Assembly: GCF_028551255.1 (NCBI RefSeq) | Contig: NZ_CP117029.1 | Coordinates: 620,001-684,000, forward strand | DNA from: Vibrio tubiashii | GTDB lineage: Bacteria > Pseudomonadota > Gammaproteobacteria > Enterobacterales > Vibrionaceae | Direction of reading: 5' to 3' | Length of the DNA stretch: 64,000 nucleotides | Part shown: positions 25,424 to 43,619 of the stretch, piece after piece | How positions within the stretch are numbered: the stretch's first letter is position 1 | Layout: each line of letters begins with the position of its first letter | Position numbers and translations under genes: made by a program | The notes under the pieces: generated by a model | The model's input: the letters and a program-made list of their open reading frames with translations, nothing else | The model's database searches: none | Told to the model about the DNA's origin: nothing

Positions 25424-26274
25424 TGTACCCACAACCGATTCAAAAAGCAGGACGCTTTACCAACATTAGCTATCGCGTGGCATTGCCAATTTCTATTGTG
25501 ATGTGGTTATTGCCTCTGATCGCCGTAATGATGACCTCAATCCGCGGTATTGAAGATATCAACACAGGTAACTACTGGGGTTGGCCGAGCGAATTCCAGT
25601 TCGTGGAAAACTACACTCAGGTGTTTACCTCGACGTCTATGGGCCAATACCTGATTAACAGTTTATTGATTACCTTACCGGCTGTTGCTGGAGCGGTGGC
25701 TCTATCTACTTTGGCAGGATTTGCGTTAGCTAAATACAAGTTCAAAGCCAATATCTGGATTTTTGCGATGTTTATTGCGGGCAACTTTGTGCCTTTCCAG
25801 ATTCTAATGATTCCGGTACGTGACCTAACGATCAGCTTTGGTTTATACGATACCCACTGGGCGCTGATTTTCTTCCACGTCGCGTTTCAAGCCGGTTTTT
25901 GTACTCTGTTCATGCGTAACTTTATTGTCGGAATTCCCGATGCCTTGATCGAAGCTGCGCGTGTTGAAGGGGTAACCGAATGGAAGATCTTTTGGCATGT
26001 CGTACTGCCACTCGTACGCCCTGCATTAGCTGCGCTTGCGGTACTTGTATTCACCTTTATCTGGAACGACTACTTCTGGGCATTGGTTCTGGTGCAGAGC
26101 GATGAAGTGCGTCCGGTTACCGCGGGCCTGAGCTCACTCAAAGGCCAATGGCTAGCATCTTGGCAGTTTATCTCTGCTGGTGCCATCGTCGCAGCGATTC
26201 CACCTGTTGTGTTGTTCTTTACCATGCAGCGCCACTTTATTGCCGGCTTAACACTCGGCGCGACAAAAGGTTAG
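25423..26274 (+). CDS. Sugar ABC transporter permease 2 (MalG/UgpE type)
   Basis: Inner-membrane permease of 283 aa with six helices and the EAA loop EAARVEGVTEWKIFWHVVLPLVRP. The C-terminus ends QRHFIAGLTLGATKG, as in other MalG-like subunits. Translationally coupled to permease 1. An in-frame-looking extension of the downstream binding-protein frame overlaps its 3' end but is not used. Confidence 0.9.
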   Translation: MYPQPIQKAGRFTNISYRVALPISIVMWLLPLIAVMMTSIRGIEDINTGNYWGWPSEFQFVENYTQVFTSTSMGQYLINSLLITLPAVAGAVALSTLAGFALAKYKFKANIWIFAMFIAGNFVPFQILMIPVRDLTISFGLYDTHWALIFFHVAFQAGFCTLFMRNFIVGIPDALIEAARVEGVTEWKIFWHVVLPLVRPALAALAVLVFTFIWNDYFWALVLVQSDEVRPVTAGLSSLKGQWLASWQFISAGAIVAAIPPVVLFFTMQRHFIAGLTLGATKG

Positions 26275-26384
26275 TTTTCACAGCAAGCCAACTATATCCC
26301 TCACAGGTTGGCTCGCTCTTTTATGCAGTAAATAAATATAACAATTGGACCCATGAGCATAAGCTCACTAACAAGGACCTGAAT

Positions 26385-27611
26385 ATGAAATACGTGAAAC
26401 ATCTTGCTGCTTCCGCAATTCTCGGGGCAACATTATCTACCACCGCATGGGCGGGCACACTGGTCATTAACTCTGACCAAGCGGACCCAGCTCCTAAAGC
26501 TGCTTGGCAAGAGATTGTGAAGCGCTTTGAAGCAGAGAACCCAGACATTACCGTTGAGTACAACCTTTACGATAAAGAAGCCTACAAGACGACGATTCGT
26601 AACTGGTTGGTGACATCGCCACCAGATGTCGTGTTCTGGTATGCGGGCAACCGTATGAAAACGTTCGTCGATCGTGGTCTTTTTGAAGATGTGAGCGATA
26701 TCTGGGCAGAAAACAACATGACTCAGGACTTTGCAGCGGCAGCGCCAGCAATGACGGTCAATGGTAAGCAATATGGTGTGCCTTACACTTACTACCAATG
26801 GGGCGTTTACTACCGCAAAGACCTGTTCGAAAAATATGGCATTGCAGAGCCTAAAACTTGGGAAGAGCTAAAAGCTGCCTCTGCAACGCTTAAACAAAAT
26901 AACGTTGCGCCGTTTGCTATCGGTACTAAATACCTTTGGACAGCAGCAGGGTGGTTCGATTACATCAACCTACGAACTAATGGCTTAGCTTTCCATATCG
27001 ATCTAATGGACGGCAAAATCCCTTACACCGATGAGCGTGTTAAGAAAACTTTTGCTAACTGGGCAGAGCTTGTTGAGCCGGGTTACTTCCTAGAAAATCA
27101 CGCGTCGTACTCATGGCAGGAAGCGCAGCCGTTCCTATATAACGGTCAGGCGGCAATGTATCTGATTGGTAACTTTATTACGCCAAACTTCCCAGCAGAG
27201 ATGAAAGATAACATGGGCTTCTTCCAGTTCCCTGTTATCGACCCTGCAGTACCAGTCGCTGAAGATGCGCCAATGGATACGATTCATATTCCAAGCAAGG
27301 CGAAGAATAAAGCTGACGCGCGTAAATTCCTTGAGTTTGTCGCACAGGCTGAGATTCAGCAGTTAATTAACGAATCTATCCTACAGATCCCAACCAACAA
27401 CAAAGCGCAAGCGGCTGACGACCCGTTCCTTAATAAGGGTGTTGCTATGCTAGCGTCTGCCGAAGGTACTGCTCAGTTCTATGATCGCGATACGGATCCT
27501 GCCATGGCAAAAGAAGGCATGAAAGGTTTCCAAGAGTTTATGGTTAAGCCCGAGCGTCTCGATAAGATTCTGAAGAAGCTGGAAAAAGTTCGTAAGCGTA
27601 CTTTTAAATAA
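26385..27611 (+). CDS. Periplasmic sugar-binding protein of the ABC importer
   Basis: Family 1 extracellular solute-binding protein of 408 aa. The ATG at 26385 follows AAGGA and gives a clear signal peptide (MKYVKHLAASAILG ... TAWA, cut after about residue 22). Starting 79 codons earlier would bury this signal peptide. The mature protein has aromatic-rich sugar-contact stretches (PYTYYQWGVYYRKDLFEKYG). It should capture the galactoside for the two permeases. A hairpin between this gene and lacZ may stabilise the upstream mRNA. Confidence 0.9.
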   Translation: MKYVKHLAASAILGATLSTTAWAGTLVINSDQADPAPKAAWQEIVKRFEAENPDITVEYNLYDKEAYKTTIRNWLVTSPPDVVFWYAGNRMKTFVDRGLFEDVSDIWAENNMTQDFAAAAPAMTVNGKQYGVPYTYYQWGVYYRKDLFEKYGIAEPKTWEELKAASATLKQNNVAPFAIGTKYLWTAAGWFDYINLRTNGLAFHIDLMDGKIPYTDERVKKTFANWAELVEPGYFLENHASYSWQEAQPFLYNGQAAMYLIGNFITPNFPAEMKDNMGFFQFPVIDPAVPVAEDAPMDTIHIPSKAKNKADARKFLEFVAQAEIQQLINESILQIPTNNKAQAADDPFLNKGVAMLASAEGTAQFYDRDTDPAMAKEGMKGFQEFMVKPERLDKILKKLEKVRKRTFK

Positions 27612-27632
27612 ATCAAACTGTTCTTCCTTTGT

Positions 27633-27670
27633 TTATCGCTGTCGTTCCCTGTTTACCATGCCAGCGATAA
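27633..27670 (+). other. Stem-loop between binding protein and lacZ genes
   Basis: Perfect 9-bp stem (27633-27641 with 27662-27670, TTATCGCTG) with a 20-nt loop and no T tract. It resembles intercistronic hairpins that keep binding-protein mRNA abundant while allowing read-through. Confidence 0.5.
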
Positions 27671-30874
<3,204 letters not shown>

Positions 30875-30886
30875 AGGAATAAAGAA

Positions 30887-33001
30887 ATGAACCCATTTGT
30901 TCAGCTCCATAGCGAGCATGTCTCAGTGGTGATCAAACTGTCACCGGCACCTGAAGTCATTTATTGGGGCAAAAACATTACGCAGATTAATGACACACAG
31001 TTCACCAATCTGATGAGCAGTCAGCAGCGTGCTGTGCCTCAAGCTCGTTTGGATCATGATGTTCCTTTAACTCTATGTCCTGAATTAGGACGTGGCAGTT
31101 TTGGCTCGTCAGGCATAGAAGGTCATCGCGAAGGCTTGGCGAGTATGCCAAGGCTAGATTATGTTTCGCACTCACAATCAGGCAGCCAAGTGGATATCGT
31201 GTGCCAAGACCAACAAGCTCAACTCGCATTAGCGATACACCTTAAACTGGACAAATCCGGCGTCTTGAGTAAGCGATTAACACTCACCAATTTAGCTGCT
31301 GACGATTACAGCTTAAATAAACTAGCTTTGACTCTTCCAGTACCATACCGAGCGTCAGAGCTGGAAAGTTATCATGGTCGTTGGAGCCGTGAGTTTCAGG
31401 CGCAGCGCCAGTCAATAGCGCATGGTTCATGGGTGATCGAAAACCGTCGGGGCCGTACTTCTCATGAGTACTTTCCAGGCTGTTTATTAGGGTCGTCGGG
31501 TTTTAGTGATCAAACGGGCGAAGTATGGGGCTTTCATCTTGCATGGAGCGGAAACCATCAGTGGCGCGCCGATGTGAAAAGCGATGGCCGCCGATTGCTA
31601 CAGGCAGGAGAGTGGCTAATTCCGGGTGAAGTGATTTTACCGCAAGGGGAGAGCTATACCACGCCAGAGCTTTTGGCTACCTATAGTCCAAAAGGGATAA
31701 ATGGTATTCGTAAAGTGAGTCACCGCTATGTACGCGAGCAGGTAATACCGTTTGATCAGGATAAGGTACGTCCTGTTCATCTCAACACTTGGGAAGGTAT
31801 CTACTTTGACCATGACCCAGAGTATATTTGTGAAATGGCGACCCAAGCAGCAAGCATTGGTGTCGAACGATTTATTATTGATGATGGTTGGTTTAAAGGT
31901 CGCAATGATGATAAGTCGTCTCTGGGTGATTGGACGCTTGATGCGACAAAATACCCGAACGGTTTAACTCCTGTTATTGAACACGTTAACGCGCTTGGGA
32001 TGGAGTTTGGCATTTGGGTTGAACCTGAAATGGTCAATCCTGATTCGGATCTGTTTCGTGCTCACCCAGAATGGTTGCTGGCCGCTGAGGGCTACGCGCA
32101 GCCGACAGGCCGTTATCAATATGTTCTGAACCTGCAAAACCAAGATTGCTTTGATTACCTGTTTAACTGTTTGGATGACTTGCTACGTGAGCACAATATT
32201 GGTTACGTAAAGTGGGACATGAACCGAGAGCTAGTTCAAGCGACTCATCAAGGCAAAGGTGCGGTACATGGGCAAACTCAGGCTTTATACCGATTGATTG
32301 ATAAGTTGGTCGCGGTGCATCCCGAGGTCGAAATTGAGTCATGTTCATCAGGTGGTGGGCGAATTGATTATGAGATCCTAAAGCGCACGTGCCGTTTCTG
32401 GACTTCAGACTGTAATGATGCGTTAGAGCGTCAAACAATCCAAAAGCACATGGGGATCTTTTTCCCACCAGAAGTGATGGGGGCTCATATCGGGCCTTAT
32501 CATAGCCACACGACAAGACGAACCCATGATATCAACCTACGCGGTTTAACGGCGCTGAGTGGTCATATGGGGGTGGAACTCGATCCAGTCAAAGAAAGCG
32601 AACAAGAGAAGCAAGCTTTTGCTAAGTATATTGCTCTGTATAAACACTATCGCGAGTTGCTTCATAGTGGTGAGGTGTTCTATCTAGATAGTGCTGATGA
32701 TACTCGTTTGGCCTATGGGGTGACAAAAGCTCAACAAACGTTAATCACCGTGTGCCAAAAAGCGATGCCGGACTATGCACTGCCAGAACCACTTATCCTT
32801 GAGCACCTTGATCGTGCACGAGATTACAAAGTCACGTTAGTCGACTATCCACAATCAAGTGCGCAATTGATGAAGCCAAGTGATGGCTGGTGGGAAGGGG
32901 AGCCTTTAGTCGTGAATGGCGATTGGTTAGCGACACTTGGACTCAGTTTACCTATCTTAGACCCAGAAGCTTGTTTACTGCTAAGTATTGAAGCCGTTTA
33001 G
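30887..33001 (+). CDS. Alpha-galactosidase, GH36
   Basis: Enzyme of 704 aa. The nucleophile is D444 in VKWDMNRE and the acid/base is D508 in WTSDCND, both standard for GH36. The conserved FGIWVEPEMVNPDSDL, EIESCSSGGGRIDYEIL and HTTRRTHDINLRG blocks are present. No signal peptide is visible, so it acts inside the cell. It would release galactose from melibiose, raffinose-type sugars or galactosylglycerol. It begins 12 bp after lacZ in the ABC importer operon. Confidence 0.92.
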   Translation: MNPFVQLHSEHVSVVIKLSPAPEVIYWGKNITQINDTQFTNLMSSQQRAVPQARLDHDVPLTLCPELGRGSFGSSGIEGHREGLASMPRLDYVSHSQSGSQVDIVCQDQQAQLALAIHLKLDKSGVLSKRLTLTNLAADDYSLNKLALTLPVPYRASELESYHGRWSREFQAQRQSIAHGSWVIENRRGRTSHEYFPGCLLGSSGFSDQTGEVWGFHLAWSGNHQWRADVKSDGRRLLQAGEWLIPGEVILPQGESYTTPELLATYSPKGINGIRKVSHRYVREQVIPFDQDKVRPVHLNTWEGIYFDHDPEYICEMATQAASIGVERFIIDDGWFKGRNDDKSSLGDWTLDATKYPNGLTPVIEHVNALGMEFGIWVEPEMVNPDSDLFRAHPEWLLAAEGYAQPTGRYQYVLNLQNQDCFDYLFNCLDDLLREHNIGYVKWDMNRELVQATHQGKGAVHGQTQALYRLIDKLVAVHPEVEIESCSSGGGRIDYEILKRTCRFWTSDCNDALERQTIQKHMGIFFPPEVMGAHIGPYHSHTTRRTHDINLRGLTALSGHMGVELDPVKESEQEKQAFAKYIALYKHYRELLHSGEVFYLDSADDTRLAYGVTKAQQTLITVCQKAMPDYALPEPLILEHLDRARDYKVTLVDYPQSSAQLMKPSDGWWEGEPLVVNGDWLATLGLSLPILDPEACLLLSIEAV

Positions 33002-33086
33002 ACAAGGATTCTAAGCTTGCCGTTGCCGCTTACCTGACAGGCTATGATAGAGTGACTATCCACTTGTTTAAATTCAGGAAGAAGCT

Positions 33087-33800
33087 TTGAGTGGTAAGAT
33101 AACAGTGCGAGCTTATAGCCGCTCCTCGAATGGACATAGTCATAGCCATCATCAGGTGTTGCTGCCTTTACGTGGCTATATTGATTTGACGTTAGATGGA
33201 CAGGCGGCGACAGTCTCTTATGGCGATTGTGTGGTGATTTTATCCGGTTGCTACCATGAGTTTCGTGCTCGTGAGGACTTTCGCTTTTTGGTGATTGATG
33301 TCAACGAGCTACCAAGTCCATTACTAGAACTAGAGTATCCAATTCTGGCGCTGGATGAAGCAACGCACCAGTATCTTGGTTTTATTGAGAAGCAGCTTGA
33401 GCAAGACATTTCCGGTGAGTTGGAAGAGAACATGTTGTCGCTCCTGTTTGAATTATTAGCTCGCCAATGTTCTATTAGCAAAATGGATATGAGGATCAAA
33501 AACAGTATCCAGTACCTTCATCAAGACATCGCTAAGAATCACTCAATTGACGAGCTCGCTCAGGTTGCCTGCTTAAGTGCGACTCAGTTTAAACACTTAT
33601 TTAGCAAAGAAGTACAGCTTTCCCCACTTAAGTATCTAGCTAAGCTACGTATGGAAAAAGCGCGTACTTTGCTGATCAACACCGATATGCCGATTAGCCG
33701 GATTGCAGAGGAAGTGGGCTTTAGTACCCCATCTTCCTTTACGCGTAGTTTTAGTGGTTATTTTGGTTTGCCACCGAAAGCTTATCGCGCCCACGATTGA
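33087..33800 (+). CDS. AraC-family regulator of the galactoside module
   Basis: Transcription factor of 237 aa with an N-terminal cupin-like sensing domain (HQVLLPLRGYIDLTLDGQ, then DCVVILSGCYHEFRA) and a C-terminal AraC double helix-turn-helix (IDELAQVACLSATQFKHLF; ISRIAEEVGFSTPSSFTRSF). The start is TTG at 33087 with AGGAAG upstream. It follows the alpha-galactosidase by 85 bp and could control the operon in addition to GalR. Its 3' end overlaps that of the convergent DMT gene by 50 bp. Confidence 0.83.
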   Translation: MSGKITVRAYSRSSNGHSHSHHQVLLPLRGYIDLTLDGQAATVSYGDCVVILSGCYHEFRAREDFRFLVIDVNELPSPLLELEYPILALDEATHQYLGFIEKQLEQDISGELEENMLSLLFELLARQCSISKMDMRIKNSIQYLHQDIAKNHSIDELAQVACLSATQFKHLFSKEVQLSPLKYLAKLRMEKARTLLINTDMPISRIAEEVGFSTPSSFTRSFSGYFGLPPKAYRAHD

Positions 33801-34659
33801 GTCTCGGCTGACGACGATACAAAACAATGCAAATGGCGACGATAGTCATTCCTAGCATAGTCAAAGGCGTTAACACTGTACCGAACAGCAGGTGATCAAA
33901 CAGATAGGTCAGCATGGGGATTGCGTAAAACAGTACGCTGACTTTATCTGAACTGTCCCGTTTTACCATGTACATCAGCAGTAAGAGCGCCCCGACGGAA
34001 ACCACCAAACTCATCCACAACACTGAGAAAACAAACTCTGGCTGCCAATCAATATAGCCTTCAGTGCCCATGCTAAGCGCGATAAACACAAGGCTCGATA
34101 AAATACATTGGTACCACATTGCTTGAAATGAATTCATCGTCACCTTGGTTTGCTTGATAGTACCTATAGTGAGGGAGAGGAGCGCTAAGACGGAAAACAG
34201 TATTCCAGCCCATTGAATGCTATCAAGGCTTTGCGCACCAGCAATTGCGATAGTGAGTCCTACGAAACCAACACCCAGTAAGATAAATTTACTCGCACCG
34301 ATTTTTTGCTTGCCAAGTAAGGGGGTTATCAAAGGTTGGATACCTAAAACCAAGGTTACTAAGCCAGGAGACATGCCTGTCGCTATCGCCAGAATATAGA
34401 AAGCCAGATAGAACACCTGTAACAACAAACCGACCGACAAGACGGTTTTCAATTCTTCCTTGCTAGGTTTATGAAATTGAGTATTGAACAGTGATTTAGC
34501 AAGCAAACAAATGACGCTGACACTGACAAAAGAGATCACCGCACGTATTGCCAGAAAGCTCCATTCGGAAGAGAACTGCAATCCAAGTTTTACAATAACC
34601 GCACCACTGCTCCACATCACTAGGAATAGGATTGGAGCGAGGGAATCTAATTTAATCAT
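33751..34659 (-). CDS. EamA/DMT-family transporter
   Basis: Inner-membrane protein of 302 aa with ten hydrophobic helices arranged as two EamA repeats (PILFLVMWSSGAVIVKLGLQF at the start of the first). The ATG at 34659 has AGG ten bases upstream; a start at 34707 would add 16 residues without family support. DMT proteins export amino acids, nucleosides or other metabolites; no substrate can be assigned. It is convergent with the AraC gene and overlaps it by 50 bp. Confidence 0.83.
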   Translation of the reverse strand: MIKLDSLAPILFLVMWSSGAVIVKLGLQFSSEWSFLAIRAVISFVSVSVICLLAKSLFNTQFHKPSKEELKTVLSVGLLLQVFYLAFYILAIATGMSPGLVTLVLGIQPLITPLLGKQKIGASKFILLGVGFVGLTIAIAGAQSLDSIQWAGILFSVLALLSLTIGTIKQTKVTMNSFQAMWYQCILSSLVFIALSMGTEGYIDWQPEFVFSVLWMSLVVSVGALLLLMYMVKRDSSDKVSVLFYAIPMLTYLFDHLLFGTVLTPLTMLGMTIVAICIVLYRRQPRLNRGRDKLSVANQNNH

Positions 34660-34796
34660 CAGATTTAACCTTATTAATTCAACTGTAGAGAATGATGCGG
34701 TGGCCACCTACATGGGTACTTACTATAGCTTGGCTAAATCGGAACAACTGATCCCATCGGACGGTTTTCTGTTCCTAGAGGTCGAAATTGGTAAGA

Positions 34797-34831
34797 GCAA
34801 GGAAAAGAAAAAGCACCGCATGGGTGCTTTT
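34797..34831 (-). terminator. Terminator of the DUF5329 gene
   Basis: A 9-bp stem (34809-34817 with 34823-34831, AAAAGCACC) followed on the minus strand by TTTTTCTTTTCC. Confidence 0.75.
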
Positions 34832-34844
34832 AGCGCTAATGATA

Positions 34845-35183
34845 TTATTGAGTGGTGTCGCTTTTAGCGAGCTGAAGTAACCATTGCTGACTTGTGATTT
34901 GTTGTGTGCCACATTCGACCATATAAGGTTTACCTGTGAACCAGCTTTTGGAGGCAACTTCGTTAATGAAGGTCTCGATATCTTTGACCTCATCTTGGGC
35001 ATAGTCCCATTTATTTTTAATGTGCTCAGCGGCTTCTGTCGGGGTATAGGCTTTGCCGTTTCGATAAAAAGTACAGGATGATTGCTCAATCTTGCTGATT
35101 AAGCGGTCTACATCATTTTGAATGCTGGCAGCTGCAGAAGTAGCCAACATCGCTAACACTATGACGAGATACGATCGTTTCAT
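34845..35183 (-). CDS. Secreted DUF5329-like protein
   Basis: Precursor of 112 aa with an N-terminal signal peptide (MKRSYLVIVLAMLATSAAAS). The mature part has the arrangement FYRNGKAYTPTEAAEHIKNKW ... ASKSWFTGKPYMVECG, which I recognise as the DUF5329 pattern. Two cysteines, about 50 residues apart, could form a disulphide. The ATG at 35183 has GGGGA five bases upstream; a GTG one codon earlier is possible. It is probably periplasmic. Function unknown. Confidence 0.65.
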   Translation of the reverse strand: MKRSYLVIVLAMLATSAAASIQNDVDRLISKIEQSSCTFYRNGKAYTPTEAAEHIKNKWDYAQDEVKDIETFINEVASKSWFTGKPYMVECGTQQITSQQWLLQLAKSDTTQ

Positions 35184-35232
35184 CACTTCCCCTTAATCCG
35201 TGTTTGGCCCCGATCACTCACCCTGTTTGTCC

Positions 35233-36288
35233 TTATAGGTTCCACCAAGGTTTGAGTTCTAGTGGCTCGTTGAGTTCAACACGTTGTCCAAATTCAGGGC
35301 TGACCATGGTGACACCGCGCTTTTCACTAATCTCCATCGCTTGCTGCATAGGTTCATTCCAATCGTGCATAGCGAGGTCAAAGGTGCCGTTGTGAATCGG
35401 CATCATCACCTTACCTTTAAGATCAATGTGCGCCTGAACACTTTGCTCAGGGAACATATGAATGTCCGCCCATAAGCTATTGTAAGCTCCGGTTTCTATC
35501 ATGGTGAAATCAAATGGCCCGTATTTGTCACCAATCTCTTTAAATCCTGAGAAGTAGCCAGAGTCACCACTAAAGAATACTTTATTTTGCTGACCGTTAA
35601 TCACCCAGCTTCCCCATAAAGTGCCATCGCGATCAGTCAGTCCACGTCCAGAGAAGTGTTGGGTCGGAGTCAGCACATATTCGACGCCATTGTGTACGTG
35701 GGACTCCCACCAATTAAGCTCCACTATCTTCTCTTCAGGAACATTCCATTCTCTCAAGGTTTGACCGATCTTCAGCGGCACAATAAATACCGTGACTTTT
35801 TCGGTCAGTGTTTTGATCGACGCTTTGTCGAGATGATCATAATGGTCATGACTGATCAGAACGGCGTCAATACTTGGTAATTCTTGTAATGAGATCGGTG
35901 GCTGATGGAAACGCTTTGGCCCAGCCCATTGTACGGGTGATGCTCGGTCACTAAACACAGGATCTGTCAGGATGAGCTGCTGATCAATCTTCATCGCGAT
36001 ACTTGAATGGCCTAAGCGGTAGAGAACATCTTGCTGCTCATTGACAAGTTGCTCTGTCGTCATCGCATGGACGGGCAAATCAAAGCTTGGCGTTGGGTTA
36101 AGGCGCTCAGTTGTGAAATAGGCTTTTGCGATCTTCAGGATGTCACCAAAGCCGCTTTTGTATTCAAGCTCAGTGTTGGCAAACTTCTCTGGGTATTGCT
36201 TACCCGCTGCTTTATCTGAACTAGAACAAGAGATGATTGAGGTGGTCATAATTATCGCTCCTACAGTAGCTAACAATGTGCGTTTCAT
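35233..36288 (-). CDS. Metallo-beta-lactamase-fold lipoprotein
   Basis: Lipoprotein of 351 aa with lipobox SIISC (cysteine at about residue 21). The metal-binding motif SHDHYDHLD is followed by downstream histidines in TPTQHFSGRG, FFSGDSGYF and MPIHNGTFDLAMHDW. The overall pattern (RLGHSSIAMKID, DPVFSDRASPVQW, KRFHQPPI) matches the RomA/NAPE-PLD-like branch, which includes phospholipase D-type and other hydrolases. It is divergent from a TetR gene with paired operators between them, so it is probably repressed by that protein. The substrate is unknown, and a lipid or amide is plausible. Confidence 0.82.
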   Translation of the reverse strand: MKRTLLATVGAIIMTTSIISCSSSDKAAGKQYPEKFANTELEYKSGFGDILKIAKAYFTTERLNPTPSFDLPVHAMTTEQLVNEQQDVLYRLGHSSIAMKIDQQLILTDPVFSDRASPVQWAGPKRFHQPPISLQELPSIDAVLISHDHYDHLDKASIKTLTEKVTVFIVPLKIGQTLREWNVPEEKIVELNWWESHVHNGVEYVLTPTQHFSGRGLTDRDGTLWGSWVINGQQNKVFFSGDSGYFSGFKEIGDKYGPFDFTMIETGAYNSLWADIHMFPEQSVQAHIDLKGKVMMPIHNGTFDLAMHDWNEPMQQAMEISEKRGVTMVSPEFGQRVELNEPLELKPWWNL

Positions 36289-36302
36289 AGTGACTATCCT
36301 AA

Positions 36303-36359
36303 AGTAAACTATACGGTGTAGTTTACATGCTTTACTTTTAAAGTAAACTACTTGGTGTA
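36303..36359. promoter_or_regulatory. Paired TetR-type operators
   Basis: GTAAACTA (36304-36311) and TAGTTTAC (36319-36326) form a perfect 8-bp inverted repeat around 7 bp. A direct repeat of the left part occurs 39 bp later: 36303-36320 and 36342-36359 agree at 15 of 18 positions, sharing AGTAAACTA and GGTGTA. They fill the short region between the divergent hydrolase and TetR genes. Confidence 0.7.
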
Positions 36360-36398
36360 AAATAGATCTCAGCAGAATGAGGTAGGATCGTTAACTCT

Positions 36399-37010
36399 AT
36401 GAAAGTTAGAAAAAAAGGTCGTAGCGAAATCAAACGTGAGGCGATATTGGTTGCGGCAAAGCAGGCTTTTCAGGAATTTGGTGTGCAAAATACCAGTATG
36501 GATAAGCTATCTGCGATGGCAGAGGTTTCTAAGCGAACGGTTTACAACCATTTTGAGTCTAAAGAAGCGATCGTCATGGAACTGCTGGCGGAGTTGTGGC
36601 GCACTTCAATGGCTGAACATGAAATAGCGGGGCTTGCTGAACTGACATTAGAACAGCAGCTTATCGCACTGCTTGAAAGCGAGATTAATGTTGTGACAGA
36701 ACCTCACTATGTTGATCTAGCCAAAGTGGCTTTGAGCTACTTCTTCCATAAGCCGGATGAGCTTAAAGAGCAAGAAGCGAAGATGGCAAAGCAAGAGACT
36801 GCGCTGTTTCGCTGGCTAATTGAGCAGAAGGAGCAGCAGACGCTCATTATTGAGGACGTGGTTGTGGCGAGTACCCAGTTGCACAGCTTAGTTAAAGGCA
36901 GTGCCTTCTGGCCTCAGGTTCTGGGAATGAAATCTTCGCTGACCAAACAAGAGGCGAGGGTATTGGCAGAGCAAAGCACCCGTTTGTTTATGAGTCAGTA
37001 CCGCGCTTAG
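36399..37010 (+). CDS. TetR-family repressor
   Basis: Repressor of 203 aa with an N-terminal TetR helix-turn-helix (TSMDKLSAMAEVSKRTVYNHF, then ESKEAIV) and a C-terminal helical ligand domain (about residues 80-195) that I cannot place in a subfamily. It is divergent from the metallo-hydrolase lipoprotein, with paired palindromes between them. Autoregulation and control of that gene is the simplest model. A strong terminator follows the stop by 11 bp. Confidence 0.85.
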   Translation: MKVRKKGRSEIKREAILVAAKQAFQEFGVQNTSMDKLSAMAEVSKRTVYNHFESKEAIVMELLAELWRTSMAEHEIAGLAELTLEQQLIALLESEINVVTEPHYVDLAKVALSYFFHKPDELKEQEAKMAKQETALFRWLIEQKEQQTLIIEDVVVASTQLHSLVKGSAFWPQVLGMKSSLTKQEARVLAEQSTRLFMSQYRA

Positions 37011-37021
37011 CGCCATATTAA

Positions 37022-37050
37022 AAAGCCCTTACCATGATGGTAAGGGCTTT
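37022..37050. terminator. Bidirectional terminator after the TetR gene
   Basis: Perfect 12-bp stem (37022-37033 with 37039-37050, AAAGCCCTTACC) with A residues before and T residues after, between convergent genes. Confidence 0.85.
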
Positions 37051-37073
37051 AGTTTTACAGTGTTCAACAGACC

Positions 37074-38522
<1,449 letters not shown>

Positions 38523-38696
38523 TCAATTCCTTTGGTACTAAAAGTCACACTGCTATTGAGCGTTCTATCATCCTGCGCGAATAGTAGGCTATGCCGCGTT
38601 AGAGTCCAGCGCTGTCACTGGCTTTTGTGACTTTAGTACCTCAGGGGTTGTAGTCGTTATTGTTTGGGTCAGTTGTGCTGACCCTGTAAGTTGTAT

Positions 38697-42275
<3,579 letters not shown>

Positions 42276-42327
42276 TCATGCCGACGTTGTAATGAAATAA
42301 TTGCTCATTGAGCATCTGGGAAAGATA

Positions 42328-42385
42328 TTAGTAAAAGTTTTACTAAAATAAATTTGTGAAAACGTTTTACTTTAACTTGATCACG
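42328..42385 (-). promoter_or_regulatory. Candidate ebgA operators and activator motif
   Basis: A perfect palindrome with central G, TTAGTAAAAGTTTTACTAA (42328-42346), lies 86 bp before the ebgA start. Beside it is GTGAAAACGTTTTAC (42356-42370), which resembles a GalR or other LacI-family operator, and then TTGATCACG (42377-42385), the motif shared with two other galactose promoters. The palindrome is the best EbgR operator candidate. Assignment of each site to a protein is inference. Confidence 0.6.
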
Positions 42386-42489
42386 ATTTATTGACTGAAT
42401 TGTCTGAAAGCTGTGATCTGTTTAAAAGAGTGAATATTGAACAGTAAATGTGTAGAAGCTAAGCAGTAAGCACTGGGGTAGGGAAAGGG

Positions 42490-42522
42490 AGATAATAAAA
42501 AAGCGCTGAAAATCAGCGCTTT
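42490..42522 (-). terminator. ebgR terminator
   Basis: Perfect 10-bp stem (42500-42509 with 42513-42522, AAAGCGCTGA) with a 3-nt loop, reading into TTTTTATT on the minus strand just after the ebgR stop. Confidence 0.8.
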
Positions 42523-42545
42523 ATGTGAGTAATTAGCAGTGGTAA

Positions 42546-43538
<993 letters not shown>

Positions 43539-43604
43539 TTACATCCCTTTTTGAGCGGGCAATCTAACTATTGGTCTCTATTGTAAACAAACACACTGAT
43601 GAAG

Positions 43605-43619
43605 TACTAATTTTTAGTA
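43605..43619. promoter_or_regulatory. Possible EbgR operator upstream of ebgR
   Basis: TACTAA-ttt-TTAGTA is a short inverted repeat 72 bp before the ebgR start, built from the same half-site (TTAGTA) as the palindrome before ebgA. It may serve autoregulation. Weak evidence. Confidence 0.4.

Noticed and set aside
26148-26384. Upstream extension of the sugar-binding protein
   Set aside because: It overlaps the permease gene out of frame and would hide a clear signal peptide starting at 26385.
34484-34867. 127-codon plus-strand frame over the EamA start and intergenic region
   Set aside because: Antisense to the N-terminal part of EamA and includes a terminator hairpin; no family resemblance.
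38666-38684. Hairpin GGGTCAG/CTGACCC between ebgC and the permease as a terminator
   Set aside because: Short stem without a T tract; weak evidence, so not called.
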